Positions 8,601-16,423 are shown, counted from the first letter of the stretch. The stretch: 39,103 bases of DNA from Marinifilum sp. (GCA_020717845.1 DYDG01000015.1:1-39103), one strand, 5' to 3'. A program made the numbers and translations. The notes: generated by a model from the letters alone, not told the origin.

Positions 8601-11161
8601 TAAGGTTTGAGGTGCAGCAGATGCGGTCTGGAAGAGTGTCTGGCAAGATTATTGATGCTGTAACCAAACAGCCGATACAGAATGCTACCGTAACCCTTGG
8701 TAAATATAGTGCGGTTACAGATAAGAATGGGGACTATTCGTTCATAGCGGAAGGTCCGCTGCCAGCGGAAGGTTCGCTACCAGCGAAAGGTCTGCTACCA
8801 GATGTTGAGCCAGGGGTATATTTATTAGTGGTTCAGGCAAAAGGGTATCAACCCTATCAAAAGCAGGTAACCATAAAGAGGGGTGAGCAGAGACAAGATA
8901 TAGCAATTACCTCTACAAGCGAGCTTCAGTTTGAGGTTGTTTTAGACAAGAAGGTGTTTGCTGTGGATGAGCCTATCATAGCTATGGCTGTATTGAGATG
9001 CAGCGGAACAAAGGCAGTAACAGTCAGTAGCTTGAGTTTAGAGGCTGAATCTCTACGCCTTGAAATAGAAACATTGTCGTCCAATCGTATAGTCCGCTAT
9101 ATTGGACCATTTTCAAGTGGTCTGCCAGCGGCAATTACCCTTAAACCAGGTGAACAAATATCCTTAAGGATAGATATCGGACAGATAGCCTTTGGCAATA
9201 GACCTGAGCTTATTTCAGGCTATAAAATTATCTCTCCTGGCAAATATGCCTTAAAAGCAACCTATAATTCATGGGGAAACCAGCCAAAAAGATGGATTGG
9301 GACATGTCAGGCAGATACTGTCTGGTTTGAGATTGGGACATCAACGGTTGTCAATAATCAACCCAAACCAGATACAGGTGCTGCTGCAGAGACTGCAGAA
9401 ATAGTGATTCCTCAGCCTCAGGAAGAAAAACCGTCAACCGCTGTCCAATCGAGTGATTGGGAGATACAGATTACTGCTCAGGCTAAACAAACAACCTCAA
9501 CGGCTGTTCTGGGCATGTCTTCTACAGCAAATAACGGCTTTGATGCTGAATTTGATGAGCCTCTGCCGCCAGCACCAGCCGATAAGGCAGGCATTCAGAT
9601 ATACTTCCAGCGACCGGAATGGGGCATGATATTTGAAAACTTTAGCCGTGATATTCGAGGATATTCACGTGATGCTGTCTGGGCTTTTCAGGTGAAAGCT
9701 CCCTCAAACGATACCGCTGCAACGCTTTCTTTTTCAGGGCTTCCTGATGGATATGATATTGTCCTTAACAGTATGGATGACAGCCGCTCCTGGAACCTGA
9801 AGACAACAGATAAATGCAATATCTCTGGCAGGACGCTCTACAGCTTTGAATTGAGACTCAAGGCTTACTCCACAGGAAATACTGCCCAGACAAAAAGCCT
9901 GGCACATACCTTTGGCTCTGGCTGGAACCTCATCTCTGTCCCGGTTGGCTCTAATCAGCAGGCAAGCAATATCTTCAAGGGTATCAGCACCTATTACCTG
10001 TATGGATATAATCCCAGCAAACAGGGATATGGAGAGGCAGCCATGATTAGTAAAGGAAATGCCTACTGGCTGGGTATGCTGGGAACAACAACAATTACAA
10101 TAGAAGATGATCCAGCAGCAGGAGACATCAGTATTCCCTTAAAGCCTGGCTGGAACATGCTGGGCTGCCCGTTTAATTTTACACCTGATTGGTCAGGGGT
10201 AATGGTCAGGAAGGATGGGGTAAGTAAGAGGCTGACAGATGCGGTTGCCGCTGGATGGGTGATGAACATGCTTTATCAATATATTAAGGGCAGTTATCAA
10301 CCAGCTGACAAAATGGAGGCATGGTGCGGATATTGGTTTGCCAGTCTGACAGACTGTGAATTGATTATCCCGGCAATATCATCTACAAATAAAGCTGCAA
10401 TTCAAGCAGCACCATTTGAAACGGTTAATAATGGAGGCTGGCAGGTGGATTTGAATATTTCAACTGGCAAATATTCTGACACAGCCAACATTAACCCATG
10501 TTTTGGTGTCCATCCCAGTGCCTGTCCTATGTTGGACATGGTTGACAGATTAGAGCCACCAGAGCCGCAGGGCGGATTTGTTACGCTTTACTTTACACAT
10601 CCAGAGGAGAAGATATTTGATAAATTTGATTGGGATATTAAACCGATAGCAGACTCCATTGACTGGGAGTTTGAGGTAAAGACCAACCTGTCAGGTGAGG
10701 ATGTATCTATTTCCTGGGACATGGAATGCCTGCCCCAGGGCTATAACCTGGTCTTGTTAGACAGGGATACACAGACAAGCGTGATCATGGATAGCATAGG
10801 TAGCTATACCTATACTGGTTGCTCGGATAATAATCTGTCTGTCAGGCATTTTATGGTGCAGGCAACAAAGGCAGAGACTGTGCATGTCCATGCTGAAATG
10901 GGTGGTTTTGATGGGCTAAAGATATATCCCAATCCAACGACAACATCACCCATGCGTTTTACTGGATTTGTTGGCAAGGCACATATCAAGATATTCACCC
11001 TGAATGGTGAATTGGTCAAAGATCTTGTAGATGTGTCAGATGGCGATAAGTGGATGCTTGATAATGATAACCATGAGCCAGTTGCCAGCGGGCTATATTT
11101 TTATATCATTAATGATGGGTTGGCAAATAAACGGACAGGAAAACTGGCGGTGATAAGATAA
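5678..11161 (+). CDS. Giant secreted LVIVD-propeller/Ig-like protein with C-terminal sorting tail (1827 aa)
   Basis: The start at 5678 follows GGAGG (5665-5669) by 8 bases and opens a signal peptide (MKKCVPFF ... GHAQQ). Residues about 140-430 are LVIVD repeats (YAYVADGYAGLKIIDIS..NP), which fold as a surface beta-propeller. Two Ig-like modules with GGEVW and GGISPYTV follow, then a Big_5-type Ig domain (about 655-760, SPIVVHTNVPDGQTGIEHG) and a carboxypeptidase-regulatory-like domain (about 980-1075). Two GWNLISVP/GWNMLGCPF modules lie near 1410 and 1490. The last 85 residues (LKIYPNPTTTSPMRF ... GLYFYIINDG) are a type IX-like/FlgD-like sorting tail. An 18-bp in-frame triplet repeat interrupts the regulatory-like domain. 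The PorV-like gene 270 bases downstream may help export or anchor it. Confidence 0.85.
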   Translation: MKKCVPFFLCVLMLVATLGHAQQMKNVIPSDAGDTNPFTFKFMPDNIDKQLANIENAPLSMAQISLNDGSIAIFVDGQNLCHESTPIELRKKLMAMDLSTAAGWPEIKVHPGCIAIDPELGRFKFAAGDLEKSRLASKCDALHTAYGVHVQDGYAYVANFQQGLEIIDISTISNPEKSEKPVPIGNYNTDGWAYEVFVSGKYAFVADGYAGLKIIDISSPKNPVLLGSCDTPGWAYDVQVVGRYAYVADYRSGLQIIDISNPLDPFIVGKLEIGGAQFRGLYVSNNYAYIADDKSGMFIVNVSNPANPALLSTYKNNAKAKGVFVSNNYAYLVNYQSLLEVIDVSNPKNPLVKARLSLPGNLYDIVGFDKYAYIAAGSGGIHTIDLIEPANPKLIETFKTDGKAFDVHASNGFVFVADDYQGLEVVDTPYPYESPIGRITVDFYQSDLKASLTSPDGGEVWTIGSQQNVVWNILGGIPPYNVTLSYAKDGAYPVNPNIVKGMKQESSGPNAYIWTLPPVVSDRMGVMVSVIDSKGNRAADISNSYFSLKNGGAVLLEKKAPLLILLKGITGKECLMGSGKLNINWLISGGISPYTVDLYYSIDGGKTYSVMDSSLSQDYYPWTLPHVDSQAIRVKAMVTDALGEKATAVSETFRLDATSPIVVHTNVPDGQTGIEHGTIPFFIQFSEQMDKNQQNIIGFSPFASYTAAWNDSGNILTITPNISLPDATYTCTLYSIARDVVGNNLAQPSKWSFKTAKEDEITFSPNVASSNSGLTISGDYKYTSDHGESINLGVEILDKAGLILDQYQITPVMIKKEKGGFKIGVLYTGTGAINSEGIRLIMSANGRPFYTKYSLYPMEWASPITAAVKTDNRTYYQGDYANISLVVNTNNLPLNLRELTFDTAIGDMVIRDSSNNIVFQWSKQNLIPARATTLVDNGTKVLLQSTWLCDKPGEYVLEGWLNKSNIYPQIQCLKLRFEVQQMRSGRVSGKIIDAVTKQPIQNATVTLGKYSAVTDKNGDYSFIAEGPLPAEGSLPAKGLLPDVEPGVYLLVVQAKGYQPYQKQVTIKRGEQRQDIAITSTSELQFEVVLDKKVFAVDEPIIAMAVLRCSGTKAVTVSSLSLEAESLRLEIETLSSNRIVRYIGPFSSGLPAAITLKPGEQISLRIDIGQIAFGNRPELISGYKIISPGKYALKATYNSWGNQPKRWIGTCQADTVWFEIGTSTVVNNQPKPDTGAAAETAEIVIPQPQEEKPSTAVQSSDWEIQITAQAKQTTSTAVLGMSSTANNGFDAEFDEPLPPAPADKAGIQIYFQRPEWGMIFENFSRDIRGYSRDAVWAFQVKAPSNDTAATLSFSGLPDGYDIVLNSMDDSRSWNLKTTDKCNISGRTLYSFELRLKAYSTGNTAQTKSLAHTFGSGWNLISVPVGSNQQASNIFKGISTYYLYGYNPSKQGYGEAAMISKGNAYWLGMLGTTTITIEDDPAAGDISIPLKPGWNMLGCPFNFTPDWSGVMVRKDGVSKRLTDAVAAGWVMNMLYQYIKGSYQPADKMEAWCGYWFASLTDCELIIPAISSTNKAAIQAAPFETVNNGGWQVDLNISTGKYSDTANINPCFGVHPSACPMLDMVDRLEPPEPQGGFVTLYFTHPEEKIFDKFDWDIKPIADSIDWEFEVKTNLSGEDVSISWDMECLPQGYNLVLLDRDTQTSVIMDSIGSYTYTGCSDNNLSVRHFMVQATKAETVHVHAEMGGFDGLKIYPNPTTTSPMRFTGFVGKAHIKIFTLNGELVKDLVDVSDGDKWMLDNDNHEPVASGLYFYIINDGLANKRTGKLAVIR
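8747..8800 (+). repeat. Three in-frame 18-bp hairpin units inside the LVIVD protein
   Basis: Three 18-bp units encode AEGPLP, AEGSLP and AKGLLP (residues 1024-1041). Each unit carries a short inverted repeat; the first has GCGGA, AGG, TCCGC. Units are separated by a GCCA/ACCA spacer. The same architecture occurs at 22563-22616 and in the intergenic elements near 11312, 13034 and 38948. Confidence 0.8.
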
Positions 11162-11203
11162 TCGGTAGCAACAGGCTTCCAGCCTGTTCACTGACCGATT
11201 ATC
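11157..11203. terminator. Two-tier hairpin overlapping the stop codon of the LVIVD gene
   Basis: GATAATCGGT (11157-11166) pairs with ACCGATTATC (11194-11203), enclosing a second stem AACAGGC/GCCTGTT with loop TTCCA. The hairpin includes the TAA stop. No T-tract follows, so it is a weak classical terminator. It may instead be a member of the GCTTCCAGC hairpin family also seen at 28198-28241. Confidence 0.4.
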
Positions 11204-11218
11204 ATGGTAATAAGTAAT

Positions 11219-11404
11219 AGCTATTACTCGATGTTCAAAGTTTTTGTGGCTCATAGTAACCACAAGAATAAAGCGGTAAAATGCCCGCTGATATTCTTGT
11301 AGCTGCGACCTGCCAGAGATGCTATCTCCCGCAGCTACAAATATGCTAAGCCGTTCTATTCTGACTATCACAGGTTGAAAAAACTTGAACATCGAGTATT
11401 AGCT
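11219..11404. repeat. MITE-like palindromic element upstream of the PorV-like gene
   Basis: The ends form a near-perfect inverted repeat of about 26 bases (AGCTATTACTCGATGTTCAA and its counterpart ending ATCGAGTATTAGCT). Inside are GTAGCTGCGACCTGCCAGAG (11299-11318) and an 18-bp hairpin unit at 11312-11329. The right 86 bases (11312-11397) recur almost identically at 13034-13119. No protein is encoded, so mobility would need a transposase elsewhere. The element lies immediately before the ribosome binding site of the PorV-like gene and may influence its leader. Confidence 0.65.
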
Positions 11405-11429
11405 AAACAAACATACGAGGAGGAAATGT

Positions 11430-12356
11430 ATGATGAACGCAAGAAATGCAAGAAACGTAAAGAAAACACTGGTTGGTGTATGTATCCTGGCAATTACTGC
11501 CGGGCTATCCCTGCATGCCGAAGCGACAAACAGCAAAGCAGGCACAAAGGGCGGACAGTTTCTCAAGATAGCTGTGGGGGCAAAACCGGCAGCACTTGGT
11601 AGTGCCTTTACAGCGGTTGATGGGGATGTGAACTCTATCTGCTGGAATCCGGCAGGTCTTGGCAATATCAAGCAGCCGCAGGCAAGCTTTATGCACAGTG
11701 AATGGCTCAGTGGTGTCAGGTATGAGTTTGCAGGTTATGCCAAACCGCTGTCTGAGGGCAGGGTGATTGCCGGCAGTATTAATTATCTTGGAAGCGGAAA
11801 CATAGAGGGCTGGAAAGACGCAGATAACCGCAGTGATTTCACGGCAGGTGATATGGCTCTAACCATGGGCTATGGACGTAAGATGAATGAAAAGATGCTG
11901 GTTGGTTGTAATGTCAGGCTCATTCATCAGAGGATCAAGGATAGCTCTGCCACAGGAATGGCTGTAGATATGGGCATACTATGCTCAACAAGGGTTAAGG
12001 GATTGATGATTGGTGCTGCCTTGCGAAACCTGGGAACAAAGATGAAGTTTGAGAGCAAGGCAGACAGCCTGCCACTGGAGATTAATGGCGGCATTGCTCT
12101 TAATCTGCCAAAGCTGCTTTGTGTCATGGATGTAACCATACCGACAGACAATGACCTAAGAATAAACGCCGGCATAGGCTATCAACTAACACCGCGATTG
12201 AACCTGCGGGCTGGCTATGGTTCTGATAATGACCTCAGAGATGGAGTGAGTGCTGGCATAGGGATTAATGCAGAGGTTCTCCAGTTTGATTATGCATATG
12301 TGCCATATGGGGATGTGGATAATACCCATCGAGTGTCTGTGGGAAAGAGTTTCTAA
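11430..12356 (+). CDS. PorV/UPF0164-type outer-membrane beta-barrel protein (308 aa)
   Basis: A signal peptide (VKKTLVGVCILAITAGLSLHAEA) leads into GGQFLKIAVGAKPAALGSAF and NSICWNPAGLG. These are the hallmark opening motifs of PorV/PorQ-like barrels (UPF0164, relatives of the FadL fold). The rest alternates short strands and glycine/aromatic turns and ends in a C-terminal Phe, as expected for an outer-membrane barrel. GAGGAGG at 11417-11423 sits 6 bases before the first ATG (11430) and 9 before a second (11433), so either could be used. In Bacteroidota PorV shuttles type IX substrates; here it follows a protein with a type IX-like tail, so an export or anchoring role is plausible. No other secretion component is in the window. 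Confidence 0.8.
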   Translation: MMNARNARNVKKTLVGVCILAITAGLSLHAEATNSKAGTKGGQFLKIAVGAKPAALGSAFTAVDGDVNSICWNPAGLGNIKQPQASFMHSEWLSGVRYEFAGYAKPLSEGRVIAGSINYLGSGNIEGWKDADNRSDFTAGDMALTMGYGRKMNEKMLVGCNVRLIHQRIKDSSATGMAVDMGILCSTRVKGLMIGAALRNLGTKMKFESKADSLPLEINGGIALNLPKLLCVMDVTIPTDNDLRINAGIGYQLTPRLNLRAGYGSDNDLRDGVSAGIGINAEVLQFDYAYVPYGDVDNTHRVSVGKSF

Positions 12357-12418
12357 TGTTTTTGCAAAACAACAGGTTGAATAAGCGTGTTGTTTAGGCT
12401 GCCTATCTCCTTGATTTT

Positions 12419-12482
12419 TAGACAGGATAACAGGATTGAACAGGATAATTTTTTAATCCTGATTATCCTGTTATCCTGTCTA
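12419..12482. terminator. Long inverted repeat between converging gene ends
   Basis: TAGACAGGATAACAGGAT on the left pairs with its near-complement ATCCTGTTATCCTGTCTA on the right, with an inner AACAGGAT/ATCCTG..TT extension and a T-rich loop. It lies between the end of the PorV-like gene and the end of the minus-strand pseudogene. It could terminate both, though neither side has a clean T-tract. Confidence 0.5.
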
Positions 12483-12494
12483 ATTTCTCCCCTA

Positions 12495-12885
12495 CTACTT
12501 CAGCACCACTGCTCGTTTGGTCATCATCTTGCCACCTGCCTGCATTTGATAGAAATAAACACCTGAGGCTATTTCTTCACCATCTTCGTTTTTTCCGTTC
12601 CAGTATGCTGCTTGTGACTGGGCTGTGTAGTCACCGGCTTCTTTTTCGCCAATGTCCAGGGTCTTTACAAGCTGCTGTTTGGTGCATCACCAAAATCGCC
12701 GCAAGAAATCAGGTTAAAAGCAGCACCTGCTGTCTTGAGAGAGCTGATACCTGTCACAGTAATGGTAAGCGTTCCTGAAAGGTGTTGGGGAATGGCGAAT
12801 GTGGTAAAGAATGCACCGTTCTCATTGGCATCTGTCGTCAGGCTGGTTGTCCCTGCCTGAATGGATATGGATTCATGCGACTGAT
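12495..12885 (-). pseudogene. Remnant of a secreted Ig-like protein with FlgD-like tail
   Basis: Reading the minus strand, the segment nearest 12495 encodes LVKTLDIGEKEAGDYT, then YWNGKNEDGEEIASGVYFYQ and a final RAVVLK stop. This is an unmistakable FlgD-type tail. Upstream (about 12690-12885) a different frame encodes an Ig-like strand region (ISIQAGTTSLTTDANENG). The two frames do not join: a frame change or deletion lies near 12680, and the upstream end is cut by the repeat element starting near 12886. It is therefore a dead fragment of a third sorting-tail protein beside the intact ones. Confidence 0.75.
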
Positions 12886-13119
12886 ATAGTAACCACCAGT
12901 CCAGAACGGTAAAATGCCAGCCAGCATTTTTGTAGCTGCGACTTGCCAGAGGCAGGTGAGAGTCTCACTGCCAAAGGTCTGCTGCCAGTGCTATCTCCTT
13001 GTGGTCGCTTTTTGGATAAGCGGGGACAAGCTCGCCAGAGGTGCTACCTCCCGCAGCTACAAATATGCTAAGCCGTTCTATTCTGACTATCACAGGTTGA
13101 AAAACCTTGAACATCGAGT
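12886..13119. repeat. Second, truncated copy of the MITE-like element
   Basis: The left part (ATAGTAACCAC, then CGGTAAAATGCC) and the right 86 bases match the element at 11219-11404. A longer middle carries additional TGCCA-bounded hairpin units. The left terminal inverted repeat is missing. The right end stops one base before the final codons of the RNase J gene (stop at 13121). The stem of its 18-bp unit (13034-13051, GAGGT/ACCTC) differs from copy one (GAGAT/ATCTC) by a compensatory pair change. Confidence 0.65.
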
Positions 13120-13120
13120 T

Positions 13121-14827
13121 TTACAACTCCACAATAATAGGCAATATCATAGGTCTACGTTCAGTCATCTCAAACAGGTATTTACCCAAGGTATTTCTGA
13201 TCCCTGACTTTATTGCTGGCCAGTTGCTTGTTCCCTCCTGAACCAATTCTTCAAAGAGTTTTTTTACCCTTGTTCTTGCTTCATTCATCAATTCATCTGC
13301 CTCGCGAACATAGATAAAGCCGCGTGAGATGATCTCTGGACCAGCTAAGAGCTTTGCATTCTGACGATCTATGGTAACCACGACTATCAGCATTCCATCC
13401 TGTGCCAGTTGCTGTCTGTCCCGCAGCACAACCGTGCCTATATCCCCAACACCCTTGCCGTCTATTAATATCTGACCTGCTTCAACCTTTTCACCAATCG
13501 CTGCCTTTTCATGGGTTATCTCAAGTTTTGTCCCATTTTCCATGATAAAGATGTTTTTAACCGGAACACCCATCTTTTGAGCAAGCTTTGCATGATGAAC
13601 CAGGTGCCGATACTCACCGTGAACAGGGATAAAATATTTAGGCTTAACCATGGTAAACATCAGCTTAAGCTCTTCCTGACTGGCATGCCCTGAAACATGA
13701 ACCTCAGAAACATTCTCATAAACAACCTCTGCCCCCAGCTTGAAGAGATTATTTATTGTGCGGGAGATAGAGACCTCATTGCCTGGTATCGCCCGAGCTG
13801 AGATAATCACGGTATCACCCTTTGAAATTTTGATGTGTCTATGGGTATGCATAGACATTCTGGTCAGGGCAGACATGGGTTCACCCTGGCTGCCGGTAGT
13901 AATAATAACCGTCCGTTTCAACGGCACATGCTTTAATTCATCAACAGTGATAAGTGTTTTGGGCGGAATGGTCAGATAACCAAGCTCATTGGCCATGGCC
14001 GTCACATTTTCCATTGATCTGCCAACAACACAAACCTTGCGGTTATAGATAGCACTGGCATCTATTGCCTGCTGGATACGGTAGACATTGGAGGCAAAGG
14101 TGGTAACAATTATCCTGCCTGCAGCACCCCTGAACACCTGTTTAAAGATCTCTCCAACCTCTTGCTCTGAAATAGTATATCCCTCTTTTTCCACATTGGT
14201 ACTGTCAGAGAGCAGTGCCAGGGCACCGTCCTTGCATATCTCTGCAATCTTATGAAAATCTGTCCCTTCCCCATTAATTGGGGTCTGGTCAATCTTGAAG
14301 TCTCCAGTATGAATGATTACCCCAAATGGTGTATGTATCCCCAAACCTACACCATCAGGAATGGAATGACTTACTCGAAAGAATTCTACCTTAAACACAC
14401 CAAGCTGAACACTTGTCCGCGGTTTGACACAATTCAACTCCACTGAAATCGCTGGCTCAAGCTCAGATAGCTTGTTCTGGATAAGCCCCAGGGTTAGCTT
14501 TGTGCCATAGATAGGAGCCTGCAGCTTTCGCAGAACATAGGGTAATGCCCCGATATGGTCCTCATGTCCATGGGTAATAATTATCCCCCGAATATTTTTT
14601 GCCTTTTTTTCCAGATACCTAAAATCAGGGATAATAAAATCCACACCCAACATCTCATCCTCAGGGAACATCATGCCAGCATCAATAACAATAATATCCT
14701 CACCATACTCTATAGCCATCATGTTCTTGCCTATTTCACCAAGACCACCCAAGGGAATAATATTGAGTTTTTCATTTTTTTCATTCTGTTTTTGTTTCTG
14801 TTTCTGTTTTTTTCTGGCTATAAACAT
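13121..14827 (-). CDS. rnj: Ribonuclease J (metallo-beta-lactamase/beta-CASP family)
   Basis: RNase J is a cytoplasmic 5'-to-3' exo- and endoribonuclease in RNA decay and maturation. Seen here: LNIIPLGGLGEIGKNM at the start of the fold, the zinc motif HGHEDH (His86, His88, Asp90, His91 from the chosen start), SHSIPDG, HTGDFKID, SDSTN, the beta-CASP segment, SGHASQEEL and HGEYRHL. The chosen start is the ATG at 14827, overlapping the stop of the upstream peptidase gene as TAATG and preceded by GGGGA, giving 568 residues. The frame extends 11 codons further upstream, but that part lies inside the previous gene. A Lys/Gln-rich N-terminal tail (KKQKQKQKQNEKNEK) comes from a short CTGTTT-type repeat and is unusual for the family. 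Length and motifs otherwise fit. Confidence 0.93.
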   Translation of the reverse strand: MFIARKKQKQKQKQNEKNEKLNIIPLGGLGEIGKNMMAIEYGEDIIVIDAGMMFPEDEMLGVDFIIPDFRYLEKKAKNIRGIIITHGHEDHIGALPYVLRKLQAPIYGTKLTLGLIQNKLSELEPAISVELNCVKPRTSVQLGVFKVEFFRVSHSIPDGVGLGIHTPFGVIIHTGDFKIDQTPINGEGTDFHKIAEICKDGALALLSDSTNVEKEGYTISEQEVGEIFKQVFRGAAGRIIVTTFASNVYRIQQAIDASAIYNRKVCVVGRSMENVTAMANELGYLTIPPKTLITVDELKHVPLKRTVIITTGSQGEPMSALTRMSMHTHRHIKISKGDTVIISARAIPGNEVSISRTINNLFKLGAEVVYENVSEVHVSGHASQEELKLMFTMVKPKYFIPVHGEYRHLVHHAKLAQKMGVPVKNIFIMENGTKLEITHEKAAIGEKVEAGQILIDGKGVGDIGTVVLRDRQQLAQDGMLIVVVTIDRQNAKLLAGPEIISRGFIYVREADELMNEARTRVKKLFEELVQEGTSNWPAIKSGIRNTLGKYLFEMTERRPMILPIIVEL

Positions 14828-16089
14828 TATTTCCCCGCTTGTTTCATAATCTGAACACAATCCTTTTGTTTTATTGGCCCAATAGCTACAAGATTAAAAT
14901 ATTTTTCATCAAGCAGCAAACATATCAACCGGTTAAGATCATCCAGGGTTACCTTATTGATCTTCTTCAATATCTCATCGACAACAAAATGCTTTCCAAA
15001 GAAGAATTCCTGCTCTGCCAGACGGCTCATCCGATAGCTACTATCCTCCATATGGAGAGCAATGACACTTTTCATTCGCTCCTTAGCCTTTTCAAGCTCA
15101 GAAACCTTGACACCATTCCTTTTTACTTCATCAAACTCTTTCAGGATCAGCTCAATACACTCCTTGTATTTTTCAGGGCTTGTTCCAACACTTACGGCAA
15201 ATATCCCTGCCTCCTGATGAGAGGCACAATAGGAATGAACATCATATGCCATACCCCTTTCTTCCCTTATGGTCTGAAAGAGTCGGGAACTCATCCCGCC
15301 GCCCAGAATAACACTCAATAACCGTAACGCAAATCGGTCAGCATGAGTATATGAAAGACCTATTGTTCCCAGACAAAAGTGCACCTGCTCTAAGTCCTTT
15401 TCCTGAACCATAATATTGGCAGACACCTCTGGCTGTTCAATTTTTCTCATCATTAATCCCTCACTTTTAAGTTGTCCAAATGGAGAGAACAGGTCAACTA
15501 TTCTTTGGTGAGAGACATTGCCGGTAGCAGAGACAATAATCCTGTCCGGCGTATAGTAATCATTGCAAAATGTAAAAAGCATATTCCGTGTTAATGAATT
15601 TACCACCTTTTGGCTGCCCCAGATAGGTCTGCCCAATGGATGTTTTCCCCACATACTTTGCACAAACAGATCATGAACCATCTCATCTGGTGAATCCTCA
15701 TACATCTTAATCTCTTCGCCTACGACCTCTTTTTCCCGCTCTATCTCTTCAGCCGGAAAGGTTGATTCAAAGAATATCTCAGAGAGGATATTTATTGCCT
15801 GAGGCAATTTAGAGTCAATAACCTTTGCATAGTAACAGGTATACTCCCTGCCGGTCGAGGCGTCAACATGACCGCCCAATTCGTCTATCACCTCAGATAA
15901 CTCCTTGACAGACCTCTTATTTGTCCCCTTAAATCGCATATGTTCAACAAAGTGCGAGATACCACAATTTTCTGATGTTTCATCCTTTGATCCCACACCA
16001 ATCAATACTCCCAGACAAGCAGAATGAAGATACGGCATCTCTTCAGTGACGATCCTCACCCCATTGTCAAGGACTGTTTTTTGATACAT
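14827..16089 (-). CDS. M16B family zinc peptidase (420 aa)
   Basis: It belongs to the mitochondrial-processing-peptidase-like M16B family, zinc endopeptidases for short peptides. The inverted zinc motif HFVEH is at residues 46-50 and the third ligand Glu126 lies exactly 76 residues on (GEEIKMY), so the active site is complete. The second, inactive-type half follows (LGGGMSSRLFQTIREERGMAY). The start at 16089 is chosen for AGGAGG at 16099..16094 and the standard family length; an upstream extension of 59 codons would run through the promoter. Transcription probably starts at the promoter 16151-16179. Its stop overlaps the RNase J start, so the two are likely translationally coupled. The same peptidase/RNase pairing is not one I can attach to a fixed pathway. 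Confidence 0.92.
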   Translation of the reverse strand: MYQKTVLDNGVRIVTEEMPYLHSACLGVLIGVGSKDETSENCGISHFVEHMRFKGTNKRSVKELSEVIDELGGHVDASTGREYTCYYAKVIDSKLPQAINILSEIFFESTFPAEEIEREKEVVGEEIKMYEDSPDEMVHDLFVQSMWGKHPLGRPIWGSQKVVNSLTRNMLFTFCNDYYTPDRIIVSATGNVSHQRIVDLFSPFGQLKSEGLMMRKIEQPEVSANIMVQEKDLEQVHFCLGTIGLSYTHADRFALRLLSVILGGGMSSRLFQTIREERGMAYDVHSYCASHQEAGIFAVSVGTSPEKYKECIELILKEFDEVKRNGVKVSELEKAKERMKSVIALHMEDSSYRMSRLAEQEFFFGKHFVVDEILKKINKVTLDDLNRLICLLLDEKYFNLVAIGPIKQKDCVQIMKQAGK

Positions 16090-16150
16090 AATTCCTCCTG
16101 TAAAATTTATAACAGACAATAAGAGCATATTATCATACACCACTACTAAA

Positions 16151-16179
16151 AGTATATCATATCCATGGTTAGAAGTCAA
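16151..16179 (-). promoter_or_regulatory. Extended -10 promoter of the M16 peptidase-RNase J operon
   Basis: TTGACT (16179..16174), a 17-base spacer and TATACT (16156..16151), with TG one base before the -10, make a strong sigma-70-type promoter. The start point is near 16145, about 55 bases before the M16 start. Confidence 0.8.
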
Positions 16180-16259
16180 GAAAATTTTGGCATGATTATG
16201 GCTGAACACCCCCTGGATACCGTGCACCTTCCCTCTTTCACTAAATCTCACAATTTCTG

Positions 16260-16288
16260 TTGACATAGGCTAAGTTTTTTGGTAAAAT
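16260..16288 (+). promoter_or_regulatory. Promoter reading into the tRNA-Arg-like sequence and lipoprotein genes
   Basis: TTGACA (16260-16265), a 17-base spacer and TAAAAT (16283-16288) form a near-consensus promoter. The tRNA-like sequence begins about 35 bases after the expected start point, and the first lipoprotein gene follows. Confidence 0.7.
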
Positions 16289-16328
16289 ATTGTTAAGTGA
16301 AGGCAATTGGTTATAGAAAAGTTATAGA

Positions 16329-16403
16329 AAACCTGTAGCTCTAAAAGGATAGAGCAGCGGTTTCCTAAACCATTGATCAGAGGTTCGAATCCTCTCAGAC
16401 ATA
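16329..16403 (+). tRNA. Degenerate tRNA-Arg(CCU), probably a pseudo-tRNA
   Basis: The D arm (GCTC/GAGC with GG in the loop), anticodon loop TTCCTAA (anticodon CCT), 5-base variable loop and T arm (AGAGG, TTCGAAT, CCTCT) are all recognisable. However, only four of seven acceptor pairs form (AAACCTG against CAGACAT), the anticodon stem has one mismatch and one wobble (GCGGT/ACCAT), and CCA is not encoded. Immediately upstream the word GTTATAGAAAA is duplicated (16310-16331), and this duplication reaches into the acceptor strand. A good promoter precedes it, so it may still be transcribed. Confidence 0.55.
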
Positions 16404-16423
16404 TTTATTGCAAGGAGGATAAG

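Noticed and set aside
12914-13207. A 97-residue plus-strand frame across the repeat element and the end of RNase J
   Set aside because: It is built from repeat DNA and the antisense of the RNase J C-terminus, without any start signal.
14839-15321. A 160-residue plus-strand frame opposite the M16 peptidase gene
   Set aside because: Opposite strand of a complete peptidase gene with full catalytic motifs; the frame is a by-product of its codon use.
16373-16423. Extension of the first lipoprotein gene to an upstream ATG
   Set aside because: The extension runs through the tRNA-like sequence, and the downstream ATG has a perfect binding site and lipoprotein signal.
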